From assembly GCA_009911355.1 (NCBI GenBank), contig QXXE01000001.1:62001-126000 (forward strand): DNA of 64,000 nucleotides. The letters are read 5' to 3'. Positions 51,301-60,667 of the stretch are shown piece after piece (positions within the stretch are counted from its first letter, which is position 1; each line of letters starts with the position of its first letter). The stretch comes from Clostridiaceae bacterium. GTDB taxonomy: Bacteria; Bacillota; Clostridia; Oscillospirales; Butyricicoccaceae. The notes under the pieces are model-generated. The model was not told where the DNA came from and searched no databases. It worked only from the letters and a program-made list of their open reading frames with translations. The position numbers and the translations under genes are program-made.

Positions 51301-53097
51301 ATGGAGAAAATGCGGAAAATCAGCATCGTTTCGCTCACTGCGGAGGGCTTCCGCAATTTCGATGAACCGACGACATGGACGTTCGGGGCGGTCACTTTGG
51401 TGAGCGGTCACAACGCAGTCGGTAAGTCGGGCATCGCGGACGCGCTTGCATTCGGTCTGACCGGAGCGCCATTCTTCGGCGGTCGCGGTCTGGATGAATT
51501 GCAACACTCGCTGGAGCAGTCGATGCGCGTCGAGATCCACTTCCTTGACCAGAGCGCACGCCAGCACACGCTTTTGCGTGTACGCAGGAATGGTGAAGTC
51601 ACGCTGTCGCTGGACAGTGCAGAGCTTCCGCAGAAGCGGTTCGCCGAACTGATTGGCAGCAAGGATTTCGTGCTGTCGCTGCTGAACCCGGCGTACTTCG
51701 CGGAAGTGCTTGGTACCAGTGGGCGCGGCCTGCTGGAACAGCTGATTCCAGCCCCCGCTCATGAAGCGGTCATGGAACAGCTCAGCGAGCACACACGCTC
51801 AATTTTGGGGGAAGATTCGCTGTTGCAGCCGGATACATACCTGAAAAATAAGCGTGCGGAGCTGAAAGAGCTGGAAAAAGACTTGCAGTATGCGACCGGG
51901 CAGAAGGATGCGAATGACCGCCAGCGCACCTCGATTGAGGCGGCACTTGGCGAGAAGGCACAGCAGCTTGCCCACGTCTGTGCAGCGCTGAAGGTCTACG
52001 AGCAAAAGCGCACGACGGGAATCAACCGTCCCGCACTTGAGGCGGAGCTGAAAAAGCTGTCTGCCCAATTTGAATCGTTGCAGCAGGAGCCGCCGGAAAT
52101 CACGGAGCTTCGCGCGGCACGTGCCAAAATTGAGCAGCAGACCTTTACCTCAGAGTTGGAAGCGCAGCGGGTGCGGCTGGAAACCGAGCTGACACAAAAG
52201 ACTGCCCAGCACAAGCGAATCAGTGACCTGAAGAAAAAGCTGTTCGCCGGTGCTCGCTGCCCGACCTGCCTTCGCGAGATCGACCAGGCGGGCGAGCCGA
52301 TGATTGCAGCCGCCTACGACAATGCACTGAAGCAGATCGTTGAACATGGACGGGCACTCCGCGCGTCCTATGAAACGGCTGCCCGCAACGAGCAGAGTGC
52401 CCGAAACGAGTGGGACACCGCGCGGCAGAAGCAGCTCCACGCCGCCGATCAGAAGATCGAAAAGCTGGAGCAGTCGCGTAAGGAGATCGACCTCGACAAA
52501 TTGAAGTTGAATATGAAGGCGCTGTCCTATCGGCTGACCTTCGGGATGATGGGTGCAGAGGAGGCACGCCAGTACCAGCCGTTGTCCGACCAGAAGGCAA
52601 AACTTGAAGCAGAGATTTCCGCGCTGAATGACACGCTGGATAAGCTGCCGAAAAATCAGGCGCAGGGCATTGAGGAGATGCAGGCGAAAATCTTCCAGAT
52701 TCAAGAGAAAATCAAGGCTGCGCAGATGTATTTGTCTATGCGCAATGAGCTGATGTTTGGGAACCTGCCCGGGCTGCGCCACGCGAAAATCGTGCTGTTC
52801 GAGCCTGTTAAGGAGACTGGCGAAATGCGCGACGTGTTCCAAATCACCTACAACGGCACGCCGTATGTCCGACTGTCAATGTCGGAGCGCATGAAGTGCG
52901 GTATGGAGCTGATCGGGCTTTTAAGCCGCCTTTCGGGGTGTTCATACCCGGTTTTCCTTGACAACACCGAATCGTACTGCGATTTGGGCGGAAATTTTGC
53001 GTCAAGCCAGATCGTGATGTCGCGGGTGCAGAAAGGCACCCCGCTAATGGTTCGTGCACTGAAACAGGGAAAGCGGGTTGAGGCTCATGCTGCTTAA
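51301..53097 (+). CDS. Rad50/SbcC-like ATPase
   Basis: A 598-residue protein with Walker A SGHNAVGKSG near 35, coiled coils about 170-480 and a zinc hook CPTCLREID near 320 (CPTC). The C-terminal head has RLSMSERMKCG as signature and a degenerate Walker B (PVFLDNTESY). Probably forms a DNA-handling complex with the Rad52-like protein or primase. ATG 51301 follows AAAGGAG; ends overlapping the primase start. Confidence 0.85.
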   Translation: MEKMRKISIVSLTAEGFRNFDEPTTWTFGAVTLVSGHNAVGKSGIADALAFGLTGAPFFGGRGLDELQHSLEQSMRVEIHFLDQSARQHTLLRVRRNGEVTLSLDSAELPQKRFAELIGSKDFVLSLLNPAYFAEVLGTSGRGLLEQLIPAPAHEAVMEQLSEHTRSILGEDSLLQPDTYLKNKRAELKELEKDLQYATGQKDANDRQRTSIEAALGEKAQQLAHVCAALKVYEQKRTTGINRPALEAELKKLSAQFESLQQEPPEITELRAARAKIEQQTFTSELEAQRVRLETELTQKTAQHKRISDLKKKLFAGARCPTCLREIDQAGEPMIAAAYDNALKQIVEHGRALRASYETAARNEQSARNEWDTARQKQLHAADQKIEKLEQSRKEIDLDKLKLNMKALSYRLTFGMMGAEEARQYQPLSDQKAKLEAEISALNDTLDKLPKNQAQGIEEMQAKIFQIQEKIKAAQMYLSMRNELMFGNLPGLRHAKIVLFEPVKETGEMRDVFQITYNGTPYVRLSMSERMKCGMELIGLLSRLSGCSYPVFLDNTESYCDLGGNFASSQIVMSRVQKGTPLMVRALKQGKRVEAHAA

Positions 53098-54118
53098 ATT
53101 CCCGATTGTGCAGACTGCAAAAAAATGCGGCATTCCGTTTGACCAGCGAACGCTCGGTCGGGCAGTCGTGGAAGCGCAATGCCCCTTTTGCGGTGACCAG
53201 CGGCACCACCTGTTTCTGTACACGTCAGACGATCATTTTCATTGTTATCGCTGCCGTGCGCATGGAAACGCGGTCAGCCTGTATGCAAGGTGCAATGAGT
53301 TATCCTACGCCAATGCTTACCATGAACTGGCGGATGATAAAATTTTGCGCCTGCCGCAAAAGCGGGAACCGCGGCCGCAGGCGGTTGAGCCAGCGCCTAT
53401 TGAGCGACGGCACGCAGTCTATACCGCGTTGCTGGATTCGCTGGCGCTCTCACAGGAGCACCGCGAAAACCTGCTCGAACGAGGGCTGAACAGTGAAGCA
53501 ATCGAAGCTGGCGGCTACCGCTCCCTGCCCTACGGCAAGGAAGTACGCGACGCGCTCGCAGCTTCGTTGTCGCAGGACTGCAACCTGATGCACGTGCCGG
53601 GGTTTTACACCGCGAACGGCATCTGGCAGTTCACAGCATGGAGCGGCTTGCTGATACCAGTCCGTGACCATCTGGGGCGGATTCAGGGAATCCAAGTGCG
53701 GCTTGACCGTGCAGAAAAACGTAAATATCGCTGGGTTTCAAGCGCAGACCTTCCAAATGGTGCGCCCGCGCGTGGCTGGGTTCACGTCACGGGCGACACC
53801 GGCAGGCGAACCGCCTGCATCACCGAGGGTGCGCTGAAAGGTGATATTTCCAGTCTGCTCACCGGAGGAACGTTGTTCCTCTGTGTGGCGGGTGTGGATT
53901 CGACTGCGCTACTCCCGGAAACGCTGAAAGCACTGAAAATCCGTAAGGTCTATGAGACCTTTGACATGGACAAGCTGACCAATCCCCACGTGCGGGATGC
54001 CCTGAAACGGCTGCAAAAGCTGCTTGCCGCAAACGGTGTGCAGTACCGGCCGTACCACTGGAACCCCGAATATAAAGGTGTAGACGATTATTTATGGGCG
54101 CGTTCACGCGCAATTTAA
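53087..54118 (+). CDS. CHC2-zinc-finger primase-like protein with TOPRIM-type domain
   Basis: A 343-residue protein. The N-terminal zinc finger CPFCGDQRHH...FHCYRCRAHG is DnaG-like, and a helical region and a DUF3854/TOPRIM-like domain follow (ITEGALKGDISS with the Glu, and FDMDK). It would lay down primers for element replication. Starts at ATG 53087 (GAGG upstream), overlapping the previous gene by 11 bp. Confidence 0.85.
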   Translation: MLLKFPIVQTAKKCGIPFDQRTLGRAVVEAQCPFCGDQRHHLFLYTSDDHFHCYRCRAHGNAVSLYARCNELSYANAYHELADDKILRLPQKREPRPQAVEPAPIERRHAVYTALLDSLALSQEHRENLLERGLNSEAIEAGGYRSLPYGKEVRDALAASLSQDCNLMHVPGFYTANGIWQFTAWSGLLIPVRDHLGRIQGIQVRLDRAEKRKYRWVSSADLPNGAPARGWVHVTGDTGRRTACITEGALKGDISSLLTGGTLFLCVAGVDSTALLPETLKALKIRKVYETFDMDKLTNPHVRDALKRLQKLLAANGVQYRPYHWNPEYKGVDDYLWARSRAI

Positions 54119-54130
54119 GGAGGAAATCGT

Positions 54131-55123
54131 ATGAATCAGCAGAAAACTTTTGACGCGAAGAACTTTACCGTGATCTCCGGGCAGGCCGACGAAAAGGAGC
54201 TGCTGGGCAAGTTCGTGTACTTTTCGCTGGGCAACGTGCTCGCTGAAAAGGATGAGGTCGAGGATATCTGCAAGAATCTCGGCGTCAGCTACAACGGGCG
54301 GCGGATCTCCGAAGTCGATGCCTACCGCAACGCGACCGGCTCGATCAATGACCGCAAGGTGATGATGGTCGGCGACCAACGGCATATCGTGAAAATCTAC
54401 TGCCGCGACAACCATCATGAGGGTACCCTGTACTCGCGTGAGCTGGTGCGTGAAACCCTTGACACGCAGACCAACCACTATGAAAAACTGGCGAATTTCT
54501 GCTACGACCGTGCAACTGACCTGTTCACGATCCGCGACGTGGCGATGTATGATTCGTATGTCTCTGAGTATGAGATTTACGAGTATTTCCACAAGGCAGA
54601 GCAGCTTTTCGAGGTCTACCGGCATTGCCTCGGGCGCAGCCAGATCGACACCATCGTCCAGCATCAGCTTGATGCAATGGACGCGCTGCCGATCTCGGTG
54701 CATGGGAAATTGTTCTTTGTGCCGCGCCATACGATGCACCTTGTAGACCCGTTCGAGGACTTGATCGAAGCGCTGAATGGTGTTAATCAGCACTCAGCCG
54801 AGCTGATCGTCAACAGCTTCTACGTTGTGGACGACGCAAAGCAGCGCCAGAAAATGACGGCGGAGTTTTACAACCTTGTCCGCAAAGAGGTGCAGACCTA
54901 TCAGGAACGTGCCGAGAACCTCATCAACAACGGCTGCCAGAGCGCAGCGGTGATGAACCGGCTGATTGTGCGGATCGACAACCTGCACGATAAGAAGCGC
55001 AAGTATGAAGACCTGTTCCAGCAGGAGCTTGACGCACTGGACGATGAGTTCCAGACGCTTGGCCTGTTCGTGCAGGAGATGCAGATACGCACGCAGGGCT
55101 TTCGCTCGCAGAAAGCTGCCTGA
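54131..55123 (+). CDS. DUF6744-type protein
   Basis: A 330-residue soluble protein with a coiled-coil C-terminus (about 255-320). It matches my memory of DUF6744 proteins, common with primase/SSB genes on Clostridia elements. Function unknown. Last gene of the operon, RBS AAGGAGG, followed by a terminator. Confidence 0.7.
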   Translation: MNQQKTFDAKNFTVISGQADEKELLGKFVYFSLGNVLAEKDEVEDICKNLGVSYNGRRISEVDAYRNATGSINDRKVMMVGDQRHIVKIYCRDNHHEGTLYSRELVRETLDTQTNHYEKLANFCYDRATDLFTIRDVAMYDSYVSEYEIYEYFHKAEQLFEVYRHCLGRSQIDTIVQHQLDAMDALPISVHGKLFFVPRHTMHLVDPFEDLIEALNGVNQHSAELIVNSFYVVDDAKQRQKMTAEFYNLVRKEVQTYQERAENLINNGCQSAAVMNRLIVRIDNLHDKKRKYEDLFQQELDALDDEFQTLGLFVQEMQIRTQGFRSQKAA

Positions 55124-55181
55124 AACGAATTCACAATAACATATCTCTAATATAAGCGCACAAGCTGCGTGAAAACAACTA

Positions 55182-55214
55182 CGCGCCCACAATTTATCAT
55201 TGTGGGCGCGATTT
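55182..55214. terminator. Bidirectional terminator at the end of the rightward operon
   Basis: Perfect stem CGCGCCCACAAT / ATTGTGGGCGCG with TTTT nearby on the plus side. Serves the convergent 184-residue gene too. Confidence 0.85.
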
Positions 55215-55220
55215 TCATTT

Positions 55221-55775
55221 TCAAGGCTCTATCTGGTTATCCATGAGTAGAAACCGCATGATAATTAGTCCGTTTTCCGTACAATGCAGCCCCGCAGCCG
55301 AATACACCTTTCGAACCGCATACAGCGGGGCACCATCGCAGCACTGCTCATCACATTGCAAATACAGCCGTTCCAATTCCCGATAAGGTTCCAGCATCAG
55401 CCGATAGGTCTTGCGTTGGGAGATTGGATAGCCCTGAAGCCCTAATAATTTGAATTTTTCGCCTGTCTCACGGAGCTTGCAAAGTGTTTCCAGTGCCAGC
55501 AGTCCAAACGGTGTAGTATAATCCGCAACAAAAGTTGTGATCCCATGGCGCAGCCCCCAACGGCAGCTTGAAAAAATACGCTTTTGATAATGCTTTTTCA
55601 ACAGGAAGCTACAATGAATCCGTTTTCCGAATGGGGTATAGAAAAGCATCGTATGGCTCGGCTCCAGGAAAGGTTCCTTTTGAGGAAGCTGGGACAAAGC
55701 CGCTGACGCGGTATCTGCCGCAGCGTGTATTTTTTGACAGCAGGGCTTGCGCGAATTTTTAAAATAATGCATCAT
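55221..55775 (-). CDS. Protein of unknown function, weakly SLOG/DUF1273-like
   Basis: A 184-residue basic, Cys-rich protein. WGLRHGITTFVADYTTPFGL and LALETLCKLRETGEKFKLLG recall the 'G...G-x-D...A-x-x-A' part of DUF1273 SLOG proteins, but key glycines are replaced, so the match is weak. RBS AGGAGA before ATG 55775. Confidence 0.55.
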   Translation of the reverse strand: MMHYFKNSRKPCCQKIHAAADTASAALSQLPQKEPFLEPSHTMLFYTPFGKRIHCSFLLKKHYQKRIFSSCRWGLRHGITTFVADYTTPFGLLALETLCKLRETGEKFKLLGLQGYPISQRKTYRLMLEPYRELERLYLQCDEQCCDGAPLYAVRKVYSAAGLHCTENGLIIMRFLLMDNQIEP

Positions 55776-55918
55776 GATATCTCCTGTTACAACAGCACAA
55801 TTTGTAATAATAGACTCGTTTTCTGCCTCAGATCAATCAGCATATCGTTTTCATAGCTCTTTTATAGGTAAGAAAGACTATGCCGAAATTTTTTACGTTC
55901 CGTAAGGGAAACGAAACC

Positions 55919-56170
55919 AGACAGCGGCTGGCAGCCGCCCATTTGTCCACAGTGGGCGCAGATTCGCACCACCGCAGGCAAGAGGCCATTCCTATGGCAT
56001 ATCCCGTCCATACTTGCAGGCGGAAGTCTCATTATCCCGCACGGGTCGTCGCGGGCGAATGTGCCTTCATCTGCCGATGCCAGGCTCCTGCCGCTCGCTG
56101 CCCGCGGCAGGTCGTGGCGCACAGGGCTGCATCCGGCTCGCCGCGCAGGGTTCGTATCTGGTTTTTATGA
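55919..56170 (-). ncRNA. Structured non-coding segment B (relative of 28217-28577)
   Basis: No credible gene. ATCTGGTT and CCAGAC ends can pair, and inner stems include CCGCCCATTTGTCCACAGTGG-type and GCGGCAGG/CCTGCCGC-type helices. Blocks at 55922-55950, 56003-56010 and 56021-56065 align with segment A. Strand is uncertain; minus is chosen to match A. Confidence 0.5.
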
Positions 56171-56435
56171 GGTTGTCAGGGTGCAGGCAGAGGGATTACA
56201 GAAAAGGCGAAAAGTATGCTTTCTATCTCTGCTATATGAGAGAACCGGTTCTTTCGCAAAAGTGTACCCTCTTTTTTCCGCTTTTGCAATCGCTCGCGAA
56301 AAGTGTAGTGTATTTAGACGAAAGTGCATATATTTTTTGAAAAAACAACCTCGATCCATGCAAAAGTGCCCATAGGCTTTTGCCTATGGGCACTGCTTGT
56401 TTGTATGCGAAATTGGTCAGGTTTTAGGCGCGTAA
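56171..56435. other. Intergenic region with terminator of the secreted-protein gene
   Basis: Contains the hairpin GTGCCCATAGGC / GCCTATGGGCAC (56366-56393), which on the minus strand ends in TTTT. Otherwise AT-rich with no gene seen; the element's right end may lie in or near this stretch. Confidence 0.6.
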
Positions 56436-57452
56436 TTACTTGATCACAAATTTGAGGTCGGCGCAGTTGCCGCCAGGGATCACGATCGATAAGGTATCAT
56501 TGACAAGGGCCATATTCTGTGTACCAGATGTCTTGGTACCGGTCGTATGCCAACCAGTGGAATCTTTGAAAACAATATCAACACTCTTACGCATTGTATT
56601 GCCCCAATCAGGGGTTAAAATTACCTTACGACCGTTCAAATTCTGAAGTTTGATCTGGTAGACAACGCCAAAGTTTCCCGCGAGCTTGTCCAAGCTGCCC
56701 GACTTGTGGGAGAGGACCGTCGTGTATTCATTGCTGTTTTTGAAATTGCGGTCCGCAGGCCATTCGCCAAGCACAAATGCCGATACTTTGTTTGCATCGA
56801 CGGTTGCGTTCTTCTGAACATAGTTCAGCTGGCCGCTGAAATAGCTCGACTGAGCGGCTTCTTCTTTCGCGATGTTGAAATAGGTAGATGCCGCTGTAGT
56901 GGTATTGCCATACACGATCCGGGCGTATACATTGCCCTTGTTCGAGGTCATACTCAGCTTACCGTCAACCATATTGCCGTTTGGCACATCTTTGTAAAGT
57001 ACAAAAACGGAAGAATTTGCGGGAACAGTCACTGTTGAGGAGGATGACTGGAGGTAGTTCATCACCATGGGCGCAGTCATCAGCTGCTCGCTCTGCTGCG
57101 ATGCGCCGGAAGCCGTGCCGATTGCCTTATTATGCAGAGTCAGCGTAGCGGCGGTGCTGTTCCCATTCTGCACAACGATGCCAAAGCGCTTGGTCATGCC
57201 AGTGTTGTTATGATGGTACAGCTCGAAATCCATACGCTCACCAGCCTTAAAGGTCGTGCCAGCCAGATAACCGTTCGTGCTGTTGCTTTTTGTGATTATT
57301 TCCGGGCTGTCCGAGAACAGGAACCGGCGAGTGACACCGTTCGTGAAGCTGATTCCGCTGTACGACGAGTTTGCCGCACTGGCAGAGGCCATCAGCGAAA
57401 ATACGGACAGGGCTGCCAACGCGAGTGCAAAAAAGCGTTTTTTCATTTTCAT
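56436..57452 (-). CDS. Secreted beta-rich protein of unknown function
   Basis: A 338-residue protein with a signal peptide (MKMKKRFFALALAALSVFSL..., cleavage near ASA-A). The rest is Ser/Thr/Asn-rich and beta-strand-like, with two possible halves. No sortase motif, no lipobox. RBS AGGAG ten bases before the ATG. Transcribed alone, own terminator. Family not recognised. Confidence 0.75.
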   Translation of the reverse strand: MKMKKRFFALALAALSVFSLMASASAANSSYSGISFTNGVTRRFLFSDSPEIITKSNSTNGYLAGTTFKAGERMDFELYHHNNTGMTKRFGIVVQNGNSTAATLTLHNKAIGTASGASQQSEQLMTAPMVMNYLQSSSSTVTVPANSSVFVLYKDVPNGNMVDGKLSMTSNKGNVYARIVYGNTTTAASTYFNIAKEEAAQSSYFSGQLNYVQKNATVDANKVSAFVLGEWPADRNFKNSNEYTTVLSHKSGSLDKLAGNFGVVYQIKLQNLNGRKVILTPDWGNTMRKSVDIVFKDSTGWHTTGTKTSGTQNMALVNDTLSIVIPGGNCADLKFVIK

Positions 57453-57629
57453 AGAGGTTCAACTCCTATGTAAAGATTTTTTTGCAGCTGCAAGCATAGT
57501 TTACCGAATCGACCTGAAATTTCCACGGATATGACTAAAATGTAGGTTTTAGAAATAGAATGTTTTGGGATTGCAAAAAAGCTGTTTGGGGAAATTTCAA
57601 AAGTGTAAATACGATTTTCTGAAGAAAAA

Positions 57630-57679
57630 AGCCAGCCCCTTCCGCTTTGTCCAAAAGGATGCAGCGGATGGGGCTGGCT
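57630..57679 (-). terminator. Orphan terminator hairpin
   Basis: AGCCAGCCCC(T)TCCGCT / AGCGGA(T)GGGGCTGGCT, with T6 on the minus strand, but no minus-strand gene upstream within 2 kb. Confidence 0.6.
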
Positions 57680-57821
57680 GCGATTTCATTCAATTTTCAT
57701 AGATGCGGAAGGCGGTCCTATGCGTTTTTACCTTCAGGACCCGCATTTTTGCAGGTCAGCCGCTTTTTCTCGAAAAATGTGCTATGATGGGGGACAAACA
57801 AAGAAAAGGATGTTATTTCCT

Positions 57822-58271
57822 ATGCTGATACGAACCGTTTATCTTGCCTGCCAGCTTTCGGAGCCGTCGAGCTTCCGGCCCGAGCTGCTGGAGCGCTGGC
57901 CGCTTTCCGCCAGCAGCGTGGTTTTGCAGATCGATACGCTTGACGACGGGATGGAGCAGCTGCTTCCGCAGGTGCTCCGCCGTTTTGAAAACGCCACATT
58001 GCAGTATTTTACGATGGATGTTGATGTTTCCGGTGAAAAAAGGCAGTTTTTGCTATCCTTGGAGGACATGGGTGTCAATGTTGAGATCAAGCTGGAGCCT
58101 TTGGTCGGAATGTCACTTTATGCGGCGGTTCGTCGGTATAAATACCGCATCCCCCGCGCCGACCATGCCCTGATCGTCTATGACCGGATGAACCGCGCCA
58201 TCAGGGGCGCGATCAGCAGCGCAAAGAACAGTGGCTGCGATGCCTGCATCCTGTGCTGCGGGAAAGACTGA
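57822..58271 (+). CDS. Protein of unknown function (149 aa)
   Basis: MLIRTVYLACQLSEPSSF...; soluble alpha/beta composition, ends with two Cys (CILCCGKD). AAAAGGATG lies ~9 bases before ATG 57822, and upstream in-frame starts lack an RBS. It precedes the CapK-like gene by 19 bp, so the two form an operon. Confidence 0.65.
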   Translation: MLIRTVYLACQLSEPSSFRPELLERWPLSASSVVLQIDTLDDGMEQLLPQVLRRFENATLQYFTMDVDVSGEKRQFLLSLEDMGVNVEIKLEPLVGMSLYAAVRRYKYRIPRADHALIVYDRMNRAIRGAISSAKNSGCDACILCCGKD

Positions 58272-58290
58272 CAACGAAAAGAGGATGAAA

Positions 58291-59652
58291 ATGAGGACGA
58301 TTCAAAAACGGATGATTGAGCACGTGCTCTATCCTGCAATGGAGCGGTTCCGCGGCAACCGTATCCGCACGAAAACGATGCAGCTGCAAGCCAGCGAACG
58401 TCTCCCCGCCGGGCAGCTGGCGCGGATGCAGGAACAAAAGCTCGCGGCGCTGCTGGAGCACTGCGCGAAGCACGTCCCGGCTTACCGGGTGCTTGGATGG
58501 GAGATCGAAGAAATCCACAAAGCCCCACTTGCTTTTCTGGCGCAGGTGCCCGTCTTACCAAAAGCGGCTTTCCAGTCTGCGCCGGACCGCTATCTGTCTG
58601 ACACAGCGGAGCGGTCCGCGCTGATTGCCAACCGGACAGGCGGCTCGACCGGTGAACCGGTGCATTTCTACATGACGCGGGAGCAGGTCGAAGCCTATGA
58701 GGCGGCGCGCTGGCGCGGGTTATCGTGGTACGGCATTACGCATGGCAGCCGCAGCGTGATGATCTGGGGGAACCCGATCGAGCTGACGCAGAATGCCCAG
58801 CGGAAATACCAGCTTCGGGAACGGCTGCTGAAAAACCGGATCATTCTTTCCGCGTACCAGCTGTCCAGCGATACCGTCCGTGAGAAGGCCGCCGCCATTG
58901 AGCACTACCGCCCGGAGTATCTTTATGGCTACTCCTCGGCGCTGACGCTTTTCGCGGAAATGATGCTGAAAGCAGGCGTTTCGCTGAAATTGCAGCTGAA
59001 AGCAGTTGTTTCAACCGCAGAAACGCTGACAGCAGCACAAAAACAGGTGCTTGAAAAAGCATTCCGCTGCCCGGTCGCGAACGAGTACGGCGCGCGGGAC
59101 GCAGGCATCCTCGCCTACAGCTGCCCGGAGGGGCACCTGCACCTTTCCGCCGAAAACGCACTGATCGAGGTGCTCGACCCGGTGACGCACGCGCCGCTGC
59201 CGGACGGCTGCACGGGCGTGCTCGCGGTGACCGACCTCAACAATTTTGCACAGCCGCGCCTGCGCTATCTGCTGGGCGACGTCGGCTCGCTGGCGGCGGC
59301 GCGGTGCAAATGCGGGCGGACGCTCCCGCTGCTGGGGGCGCTGGAGGGGCGCGAGGACGCAATGCTGGTTGGCGCGGGCGGACAGCTTGTGCATGGCAAC
59401 GCGATTGGGCAGCTCATCCGGCGCTATGACGGCGTGCGGCAGTTCCGGTTTATCCAGCATTCCCCCACCAGCGCAACCCTACTGCTTGCACTGATGGTGC
59501 CAGATGATGCGCTGCCCACGCAGGTTACCAGTGAGGTGCAGGCGCTGTTCCCCGACACAGCCATCCGGCTTGAGATCGTGGAGCATATCCCGCCTGCCGC
59601 CTCCGGGAAAATGCGCTACACCATCCGGGAATTTCCACTGCACGATCGTTGA
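58291..59652 (+). CDS. CapK/phenylacetate-CoA ligase-like adenylate-forming enzyme
   Basis: A 453-residue AMP-binding-fold protein. The P-loop TGGSTGEPV near 130, a YGYSSAL...substrate region, EYGARDAG near 268 and GREDAMLVG near 350 match the CapK/PaaK family; the end VEHIPPAASGKMRYTIR is the Lys-containing C-terminal loop. A short CxCGR zinc-like motif is seen near 340. Such enzymes activate an acid with ATP; the acid is unknown. ATG 58291 follows AGAGG. Confidence 0.85.
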   Translation: MRTIQKRMIEHVLYPAMERFRGNRIRTKTMQLQASERLPAGQLARMQEQKLAALLEHCAKHVPAYRVLGWEIEEIHKAPLAFLAQVPVLPKAAFQSAPDRYLSDTAERSALIANRTGGSTGEPVHFYMTREQVEAYEAARWRGLSWYGITHGSRSVMIWGNPIELTQNAQRKYQLRERLLKNRIILSAYQLSSDTVREKAAAIEHYRPEYLYGYSSALTLFAEMMLKAGVSLKLQLKAVVSTAETLTAAQKQVLEKAFRCPVANEYGARDAGILAYSCPEGHLHLSAENALIEVLDPVTHAPLPDGCTGVLAVTDLNNFAQPRLRYLLGDVGSLAAARCKCGRTLPLLGALEGREDAMLVGAGGQLVHGNAIGQLIRRYDGVRQFRFIQHSPTSATLLLALMVPDDALPTQVTSEVQALFPDTAIRLEIVEHIPPAASGKMRYTIREFPLHDR

Positions 59653-59669
59653 CAATATCGGGGCACAAT

Positions 59670-59702
59670 AAAATGACGCCGGCAAATGTCGGCGTCATTT
59701 TA
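59670..59702 (+). terminator. Terminator of the CapK-like gene
   Basis: Perfect AAAATGACGCCG / CGGCGTCATTTT stem. Confidence 0.9.
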
Positions 59703-59761
59703 CAGGATCTATGCTTTGTTTGCAAAGTTGCATAAAAAGGCAGCGCTTTTTGGCAAGGTAG

Positions 59762-59789
59762 TTGACAATTGGGGAAATTTTCGTACAAT
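59762..59789 (+). promoter_or_regulatory. Promoter-like site pointing antisense into agrBD
   Basis: TTGACA (59762-59767), 16 bp, TACAAT (59784-59789) on the plus strand, directed into the 3' end of the leftward AgrB gene. Confidence 0.45.
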
Positions 59790-59807
59790 AAAAGCAGAGC
59801 AAATACT

Positions 59808-60500
59808 TTAGTTATCCATATATTTCCGCAGCGAGGCAGTTATTTCGGGTTGATAACTCCAATTTCTGCAAGCGCTTTGCATTGAGCTTATGCCAATGAA
59901 GAAAACGCAGGCAGTAAGGGAATATAACAAATGTTTTTTTACTTCAAGCTTTGACCAGACGGGTTTCTTTTGAATTGCAAGTTGGAATCCGTTAATCACG
60001 ATTGTACAAAGTACCATAGCTATGACAGATGAGTCCATATAAATTGCTATGCCTATTGCCGTACAGGATAAAACAGTGACGATACACTGACCATATTGAC
60101 GGAACTTTCGTTTTTGCCGGAGATTGAGAATATTATTGGTATGTTCAACTGGCGCATAATGGTAAATCAGAGCTGCCGCAATCGCGGTCCCGATTATCAA
60201 AAAAGTGCTATCTACATTCAGGGACATCCAAAGCGCCACTCCATAAAGGCATATTGTTGACACCGTGCAGCATCTGGGGCTTACTGCGTGAAGCCCACCG
60301 CAATACCTTCTCAAAAGCGGAAATGCCACCAAAAATGCAATCGTCTCTCCCGGATAGCCCAAGAGGATGCCTATGCCCAATATGATGCAGACGATTTGGC
60401 TTTGATGGAAGGTGTCACGCAAAGCATAGGTGAAAAGCTCAGATTGCTTTTCTTGCAGGATTCCATTCCGGACGAAATAAGCTGTAATTTTAGCAGCCAT
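59808..60500 (-). CDS. AgrB-like peptidase with an AgrD-like pheromone sequence fused at the C-terminus
   Basis: A 230-residue membrane protein. AgrB is a cysteine endopeptidase that processes AgrD into a cyclic autoinducing peptide. Catalytic His and Cys are seen in RRYCGGLHAVSPRCCT, with four to six hydrophobic segments. AgrB would normally end near residue 190. Here about 45 more residues follow: KKHLLYSLTACVFFIG, an amphipathic leader-like stretch, then SACRNWSYQPEITASLRK, which has the C-x-x-W-x-[Y/H]-Q-P-E pattern of clostridial AgrD. No separate agrD is visible. RBS AGGAG. Confidence 0.75.
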   Translation of the reverse strand: MAAKITAYFVRNGILQEKQSELFTYALRDTFHQSQIVCIILGIGILLGYPGETIAFLVAFPLLRRYCGGLHAVSPRCCTVSTICLYGVALWMSLNVDSTFLIIGTAIAAALIYHYAPVEHTNNILNLRQKRKFRQYGQCIVTVLSCTAIGIAIYMDSSVIAMVLCTIVINGFQLAIQKKPVWSKLEVKKHLLYSLTACVFFIGISSMQSACRNWSYQPEITASLRKYMDN

Positions 60501-60667
60501 AATGTGATCACTCCTATCAGTAAGTTTTGTTCACTATAGCATAAATTCCTTAACAACGCACTAAATTTAAAAAAAGTGCTGCTTTTCAAGTTGAAAACGC
60601 ATCAAAGCTGGAATATTTAGGAATCCCATCCGACTGGATTTGTAATAGAAAGGATTTCAAGATATCA

